Below, piece by piece: positions 59,881-64,000 of a stretch of DNA of 64,000 bases (position 1 is the stretch's first letter; each line of letters begins with the position of its first letter). Source of the DNA: Bacillota bacterium. GTDB lineage: Bacteria; Bacillota_I; Bacilli_A; RF39; UBA660. The stretch covers positions 62,001 through 126,000 of the forward strand of contig SVAU01000002.1 of assembly GCA_015059245.1 (NCBI GenBank). Direction: 5' to 3'. The notes beneath the pieces were generated by a model. The model ran no database searches and was not told the origin of the DNA. It was given only the letters and a program-made list of their open reading frames with translations. A program made the translations under genes and the position numbers.

Positions 59881-60428
59881 TATACGAAACTACTTAAACC
59901 ACTCATGCATATTTTATTAATAAATATTGCTACTGATTGTGGTTCATCTTTACAATTATTCTTTATCCAATCTTCAACTATTCCGATTGTACCATCTTCA
60001 ATGAAGTTATATATTTTATCTAAATCTTCACGAGATGCTTTCTTTAATAGTTTTGTCCATTCTGTAATACTTTGATCATATACTAGACCAAGTATTCTCT
60101 TTAAGAAAGTATGGTCCCCATTTTCGCCTAGTAAGCGAGTATATATTTCTTTACGTTCAGCAATAGTCTCTATAATCTTGCCAGTAAATGAAATAAGATA
60201 ATTTCTTTTGATGTCTACGATATGTTTTTCTAAATCAGTAAGTAAAGATTCTTCAATCTTTAAAACTAAATCCTCGATATCTTTGTAGTATTTATAAAAT
60301 GTGGTTCTATTGATTTTAGCTTCTTTACATAATTCTAAGACAGTAATGTCTTTAATTCTTTTTTTGTCTATTAATACTAGTAAAGTATTTGTTAATTTTT
60401 TCTTAGTATTAATTATTCTTATATCCAT
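59880..60428 (-). CDS. TetR-family regulator
   Basis: A 182-residue TetR repressor with helix-turn-helix ITVLELCKEAKINRTTFYKYY near residue 28 and an all-helical ligand domain. It resembles the regulator at 41258-41821 along its length (shared FYKYYKDIEDLVLKIEE versus FYRYYLDVYDLLDKIEE). It is divergent from an iron-containing alcohol dehydrogenase, its likely target. AAGGTGAT precedes the start. Confidence 0.88.
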   Translation of the reverse strand: MDIRIINTKKKLTNTLLVLIDKKRIKDITVLELCKEAKINRTTFYKYYKDIEDLVLKIEESLLTDLEKHIVDIKRNYLISFTGKIIETIAERKEIYTRLLGENGDHTFLKRILGLVYDQSITEWTKLLKKASREDLDKIYNFIEDGTIGIVEDWIKNNCKDEPQSVAIFINKICMSGLSSFV

Positions 60429-60464
60429 AAAATCACCTTCTACCTAAGTTAATTATAATATTTT

Positions 60465-60480
60465 TTTGATGTCAAATCAA
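60465..60480. promoter_or_regulatory. Candidate TetR operator
   Basis: TTTGATGTCAAATCAA contains the inverted repeat TTTGA-TG-TCAAA and lies between the divergent tetR and dehydrogenase genes, next to a minus-strand TATAAT. Weak evidence. Confidence 0.35.
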
Positions 60481-60555
60481 CACCATGTTTATTAAAAAAA
60501 TAATAAGACTATAAGTGATTATGTTATAATTTAATTAAGATATGGAGGAATGGAA

Positions 60556-61704
60556 ATGGCTAATAGAATTATTCTAAATGAAACTTCTTATTTTGGATGG
60601 GGATCTAGAGAAGTTTTAGTAGATGAAATCAAAAGAAGAAAATTTAAAAAGGCATTACTTGTTACTGATGAAACTTTATTAAAAGTTGGAGTAGCTGGAA
60701 AGGTTATATCATTATTAGATGATAATGGTGTTGATTATGAGTTATTTAGTGAAGTAAAACCTAATCCAACTATAGGTAATGTTAAGAGAGGATTAAAGAT
60801 AGCTAATAAATATCATTGTGATTATGTTATAGCTGTTGGTGGAGGTTCAGTTATTGACTGCGCTAAGGCTATTGCTATTATAGTTAAGAATCCTGAATTT
60901 AATGATGTTAAATCATTAGTTGGTGTTGCTGATACTAAGGAAAGATGTTTACCTATTATTGCATTACCAACAACTGCAGGTACTGCTGCTGAAGTTACAA
61001 TCAACTATGTTATTACTGATGAAGAAGCAGTTGTTAAACTTGTTTGTGTAGATCCTAATGATATACCTGTATTATCAATTGTTGATACAGAATTAATGGC
61101 TGGTATGCCACCTGCTACTGCAGCTGCTACTGGTTTAGATGCACTTACTCATGCTATGGAAGGTTATATTACTAAGGGAGCATGGGAAATGTCTGATATG
61201 TTCCATTTAAAATCTATGGAATTAATTTATAAGAATTTAGAAAAAGCTGTTAATAAAGATAAAGAAGCTATGGAAAAGATGGCTTTAGCTCAATATGTTG
61301 CTGGTATGGGATTCAGTAATGTTGGTTTAGGTATTGTTCACTCAATGGCTCACCAATTAGGTGCTGTTTATGATACACCACATGGAGTAGCTAATGCATT
61401 ATTATTACCTTATATTCTTGAATATAATGGTGAAGCTTGTCCTGAAAGATATGTAGAAATGGGTAAAGCATTTGGTCTTGATATGGAAGGATTAACTGGT
61501 AAAGATGCAGTTATGAAAGTTGTTAATGCTGTTAGAGATTTAGCAATAAGACTTAATATACCACAACATATTAGTGAAGTTGGTGGTAAGGAAGAAGATA
61601 TTCCTATGTTAGCTAAAAAAGCTTTAGAGGATCCATGTACTGGTGGTAACCCTAGAGAAACTTCATTAGAACAATTTGAAGAACTATTTAAGATAGCATT
61701 TTAA
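60556..61704 (+). CDS. Iron-containing alcohol dehydrogenase
   Basis: A 382-residue group III alcohol dehydrogenase using NAD(P) and Fe2+. The cofactor motif VIAVGGGSVIDCAKAIA lies near residue 95, LPTTAGTAAEVT near 137, and the metal ligands near GLDALTHAMEGY (Asp/His) and VHSMAHQLGAVYDTPHGVANA (two His). This is the pattern of lactaldehyde, 1,3-propanediol and butanol dehydrogenases; the substrate is not resolved. ATG 60556 fits GGAGGA better than ATG 60550. Confidence 0.93.
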   Translation: MANRIILNETSYFGWGSREVLVDEIKRRKFKKALLVTDETLLKVGVAGKVISLLDDNGVDYELFSEVKPNPTIGNVKRGLKIANKYHCDYVIAVGGGSVIDCAKAIAIIVKNPEFNDVKSLVGVADTKERCLPIIALPTTAGTAAEVTINYVITDEEAVVKLVCVDPNDIPVLSIVDTELMAGMPPATAAATGLDALTHAMEGYITKGAWEMSDMFHLKSMELIYKNLEKAVNKDKEAMEKMALAQYVAGMGFSNVGLGIVHSMAHQLGAVYDTPHGVANALLLPYILEYNGEACPERYVEMGKAFGLDMEGLTGKDAVMKVVNAVRDLAIRLNIPQHISEVGGKEEDIPMLAKKALEDPCTGGNPRETSLEQFEELFKIAF

Positions 61705-61732
61705 AAAGGTGTAATAATACACCTTTTTTTGT
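61702..61732 (+). terminator. Terminator after the alcohol dehydrogenase
   Basis: AAAAAGGTGTA (61703-61713) and TACACCTTTTT (61718-61728) enclose ATAA, followed by T residues and TGTTATAAT. Confidence 0.9.
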
Positions 61733-61763
61733 TATAATAAAATAGATAATGGTTGTGATATAT

Positions 61764-63437
61764 ATGACAATTAATGATGCTGTAGAAATTACATTAAATG
61801 GTATTAATCCTGAATGGTCTACTTTAGAGAAGATTAGATATGTATATGTTACTATTGGAGGATTAATACAGAAACATACAGATTTTTTCTTTTCAGTAGA
61901 TAATAAACTTGGAGAGAAAAATCTTTCTTTGGATGAAATAAAACAAATTTATAAAGATAAAAAAGATACAGGTGATTTAAAAGTTATATGTAGATCTGCA
62001 GCTTATATATTGGAACGAATATATAATGAATTAGGTATAGAATCTAAATTATTAAAGACTAATAGTATAATTAGTGCTATTCAAGATGAAGAGGAATACT
62101 TGATTCATCATTGGATATTAGTTGTAAAAGATGGAGATAAGAATTATTTTTTAACTTTATCTGCGGACTTGGCTTATATACAAATGGGTATGGAAACAAG
62201 ACACTTTGCTTCTAATATTCCTTATACTCGTAAGATGGGGGATAGGGAAGTACAAGTATATCAAGGTGAGGAAATAAAACCTACTGTATTAGATAAAAAG
62301 ACTCTAAGAGAGATAGATATTAAGATAGGTTATTTAAAGAATTTATATTATTATGATGAGAAGTATAGAAGTACTAAGGAACCACATTATAATTATGGAG
62401 ATGCTGGATTGTATTTACTTAGTAGTGAATTATCTTCAAATAAGTTATATAACGAATTAGAAGAACAAAGTACTTACTTTTATAATAAGTTAATTGAATT
62501 TGATACTGATGAAAGACATATTTCTTTAGTAGAAACTCCTATTAATGATATAACTAAAGAAGAATGGAATATATGGGTAAAGAAACTATGTAAGTTAGTT
62601 CATAGAAGAATAGAAAAGATTATTAAGTATAGAATTGTTATAGAAACTTTCTATGATGAAGATAATTGGAATTATGAAGATTGGTTAAGAGATATATGTG
62701 TACAAATACAAAGATATCTACATCAATATTTAAATGAAACTCATGAAGAACTTTGGGTACAAGGAGAATTTAATTTTACTAAATGGTCTAGAAGTTTTAA
62801 GAAAACTATAGAACCTTTATATGATGAATTAGAAGTTAATAATGTTTTAATGATGTTAGATAAAACTAATGTATTAGCTAGTGGTGTATTAAATGGTAAT
62901 ATACCAAAGAGTTTTATGACTTTATTTAATTCATTATCTTATCACTTTGTTAAGAAAGATTTCTTACTTGAAGGATCTTTAAAAGATGGAGTAGTATCAA
63001 GTAGATATATTGCTCATAAATTTAAGAGATTGTTTACTAGTATATTTGAATGTAATGGTACAATTACTGATTTAAATAGAATGGAATATAGTGAACAAAT
63101 AGTTGTTATAAAGATGATTATTGATAGAATGTTTCCTGAATTAAATAGTCAAAATGGTATTATAGATGAATATTATAATGAGAATTATAGTATAGTACAA
63201 AATAGAATTCAGATATATTCAGTTAAACATAAAGAAACTGGTGAATATAACTTAGTATTCCATATAGTTGGTGATGATACATTCAATGATACATACTATT
63301 TCTATGAAACAAAGACTAATAGATTTAGTATAGCTAATATATTAAGAATAAATAGAGATTATATAATAGTTAGTGATAGATTAAGAACTAGAATAGAAGA
63401 AATGGAAGATATAGAAGAAAAAAAGAATAAAAGGTAA
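61764..63437 (+). CDS. Transglutaminase-like domain protein
   Basis: A 557-residue protein without signal peptide. The first 170 residues resemble a transglutaminase-like Cys peptidase: STLEKIRYVYVTIGGLI near the start, LKVICRSAAYILERIYNELGI (Cys) near residue 73, and YLIHHWILVVKDGDKNYFLTL (His) near 112; the usual Asp is not clear. The remaining part is helical and charged, with no known domain. ATG 61764 lies about 25 bases after TATAAT; the ribosome binding site (GGTTGTGAT) is weak. Confidence 0.65.
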   Translation: MTINDAVEITLNGINPEWSTLEKIRYVYVTIGGLIQKHTDFFFSVDNKLGEKNLSLDEIKQIYKDKKDTGDLKVICRSAAYILERIYNELGIESKLLKTNSIISAIQDEEEYLIHHWILVVKDGDKNYFLTLSADLAYIQMGMETRHFASNIPYTRKMGDREVQVYQGEEIKPTVLDKKTLREIDIKIGYLKNLYYYDEKYRSTKEPHYNYGDAGLYLLSSELSSNKLYNELEEQSTYFYNKLIEFDTDERHISLVETPINDITKEEWNIWVKKLCKLVHRRIEKIIKYRIVIETFYDEDNWNYEDWLRDICVQIQRYLHQYLNETHEELWVQGEFNFTKWSRSFKKTIEPLYDELEVNNVLMMLDKTNVLASGVLNGNIPKSFMTLFNSLSYHFVKKDFLLEGSLKDGVVSSRYIAHKFKRLFTSIFECNGTITDLNRMEYSEQIVVIKMIIDRMFPELNSQNGIIDEYYNENYSIVQNRIQIYSVKHKETGEYNLVFHIVGDDTFNDTYYFYETKTNRFSIANILRINRDYIIVSDRLRTRIEEMEDIEEKKNKR

Positions 63438-63455
63438 TACTTTTATTCTTTTATT
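63419..63455. terminator. Terminator with the stop codon in its loop
   Basis: AAGAATAAAAG (63423-63433) and CTTTTATTCTT (63440-63450) enclose GTAATA, which contains the TAA stop. It also ends the converging minus gene. Confidence 0.88.
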
Positions 63456-63777
63456 GTGTCTTAGTTAATTTTAATGATTGCGGTTGAAGTACTTGTGGAA
63501 TTGTATTTGGTTTTGTAATAGTTGATTGTATTAAACTAATAAATCTTTGTACTTCAGGACTATCTGTATCTATAGGGATTAGTTGTAAGTTGTTTCTACT
63601 AATTATTTCAATTGTATTATTTAATTTTGTAATACTAGGTTTTTTATTAGGTTCTATTGTTATCATATAATAATGGAAAGTAGGTTCTTCATCAGTATCT
63701 TCTTGAATAGAAAATATATAACCTTCCATAGCTAATCCATCTATCTTATATATATCGTAATTAGTTAAATCACCCAT
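63451..63777 (-). CDS. Hypothetical protein
   Basis: A 108-residue soluble protein (starts MGDLTNYDIYKIDGLAMEGY), beta-rich in its first half with FHYYMITIEPNKKP near residue 40, and a Pro/Gln/Thr-rich tail. No family recognised. Start 63777 follows GAGGTGAT; an ATG at 63786 overlaps this site. Confidence 0.7.
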   Translation of the reverse strand: MGDLTNYDIYKIDGLAMEGYIFSIQEDTDEEPTFHYYMITIEPNKKPSITKLNNTIEIISRNNLQLIPIDTDSPEVQRFISLIQSTITKPNTIPQVLQPQSLKLTKTQ

Positions 63778-63856
63778 AGATATCACCTCGATATAAAAAT
63801 TATAAGTTATTGGTTTATTGTTGTCAAATTGATGTAATAATTATAAATTATTAAAA

Positions 63857-63883
63857 TTAGCACTTATGTGTTGACAGTGCTAA
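63857..63883. promoter_or_regulatory. CIRCE operator (HrcA site)
   Basis: TTAGCACTT-N9-CAGTGCTAA is the CIRCE inverted repeat with one outer mismatch pair. HrcA binds it to repress heat-shock genes. It overlaps the -35 region of the htpG promoter. Confidence 0.92.
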
Positions 63884-63900
63884 TTTGTAAGTGGTATGCT
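63871..63900 (+). promoter_or_regulatory. htpG promoter
   Basis: TTGACA (63871-63876) lies inside CIRCE; 18 bases later TATGCT (63895-63900) is a plausible -10 box. Confidence 0.7.
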
Positions 63901-63938
63901 TAACTTGTATTAAATAAAAGGAAAGAAAGATGATATAA

Positions 63939-64000
63939 ATGAAGAAAAAACAATTTAAAACAGAGTCTAAGAAGATATTAGACTTAATGATTAATTCAGT
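63939..64000 (+). CDS. htpG: HSP90 chaperone HtpG, 3' end cut by the window edge
   Basis: Only about 20 residues are visible, MKKKQFKTESKKILDLMINS, which match the conserved N-terminus of bacterial HtpG, an ATP-dependent chaperone. The CIRCE operator upstream supports a heat-shock gene. A two-codon open frame (ATG ATA TAA at 63930-63938) ends immediately before the start and sits at better spacing to AAGGAAAG than the htpG ATG itself. The gene continues outside the window. Confidence 0.9.
   Translation, partial: MKKKQFKTESKKILDLMINS

Overview
The window is very AT-rich DNA packed with short-spaced genes, mostly on the + strand. It looks chromosomal and comes from a low-GC Gram-positive (Firmicutes/Bacilli-type) bacterium. 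The evidence is the order ecfA-ecfA-ecfT-truA-rplM-rpsI, a CIRCE element ahead of htpG, GGTGA/GGAGG ribosome binding sites, many peptidoglycan hydrolases (so it has a cell wall), lipoprotein signals, and WXG100-like proteins. An uncultured gut lineage of the RF39/Erysipelotrichia type is my guess from style, not a proven assignment. TGG encodes Trp, tRNA-Trp has anticodon CCA, and TGA serves as a stop, so the standard bacterial code fits.

Layout. 1-6.2 kb: housekeeping (nrdG, an ECF transporter module with degenerate ATPases, truA, rplM, rpsI). 6.2-17.3 kb: an N-formylglutamate amidohydrolase-like protein, secreted NlpC/P60 and amidase enzymes, an aminotransferase/ATP-grasp pair, an Abi-type HEPN protein overlapping an HtrA protease, and rimO. 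17.4-20.9 kb: a first cluster of WXG-like proteins, two of them joined to cell-wall hydrolase domains. 21-25 kb: a pseudo-transglutaminase, an MFS carrier and a LysM amidase. 25-41 kb: an NAD island holding pncA-pncB-nudix-nadE and a second operon with nadD-pnuC-nadR plus a Cys-tailed protein and a radical SAM enzyme, then pncC-nadK; a likely NrtR repressor lies at 44.4 kb. The two NAD operons start from almost identical 70-bp promoters, each with a palindrome over the -10 box. Inside the island sit a J-domain protein, a yybP-ykoY-type (Mn2+) riboswitch in front of a lipoprotein, and a second WXG-like cluster. 41-48 kb: a TetR/acyl-CoA ligase pair and a minus-strand cell-wall operon. 48.4-51 kb: tRNA-Trp and a cysteine synthase preceded by two tiny cysteine-rich leader peptides. 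52-55 kb: a third WXG-like cluster that repeats the modules of the first. 55-64 kb: an aminotransferase-GNAT fusion, zinc-ribbon membrane proteins, a TetR/iron-dependent dehydrogenase pair, another transglutaminase-like protein, and the start of htpG under CIRCE control.

How it fits together. The NAD genes could convert nicotinamide, nicotinic acid and nicotinamide riboside to NAD and NADP, and recycle NMN and ADP-ribose; no de novo NAD genes are visible. The WXG clusters appear to supply helical export domains joined to interchangeable peptidoglycan-cutting domains, but no EssC-type secretion ATPase is in the window. Transcription units are very compact: hairpin terminators often contain the stop codon and are followed within a few bases by an extended -10 promoter (TGnTATAAT) of the next gene.

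All calls were made by reading the sequence; no database or folding search was run.
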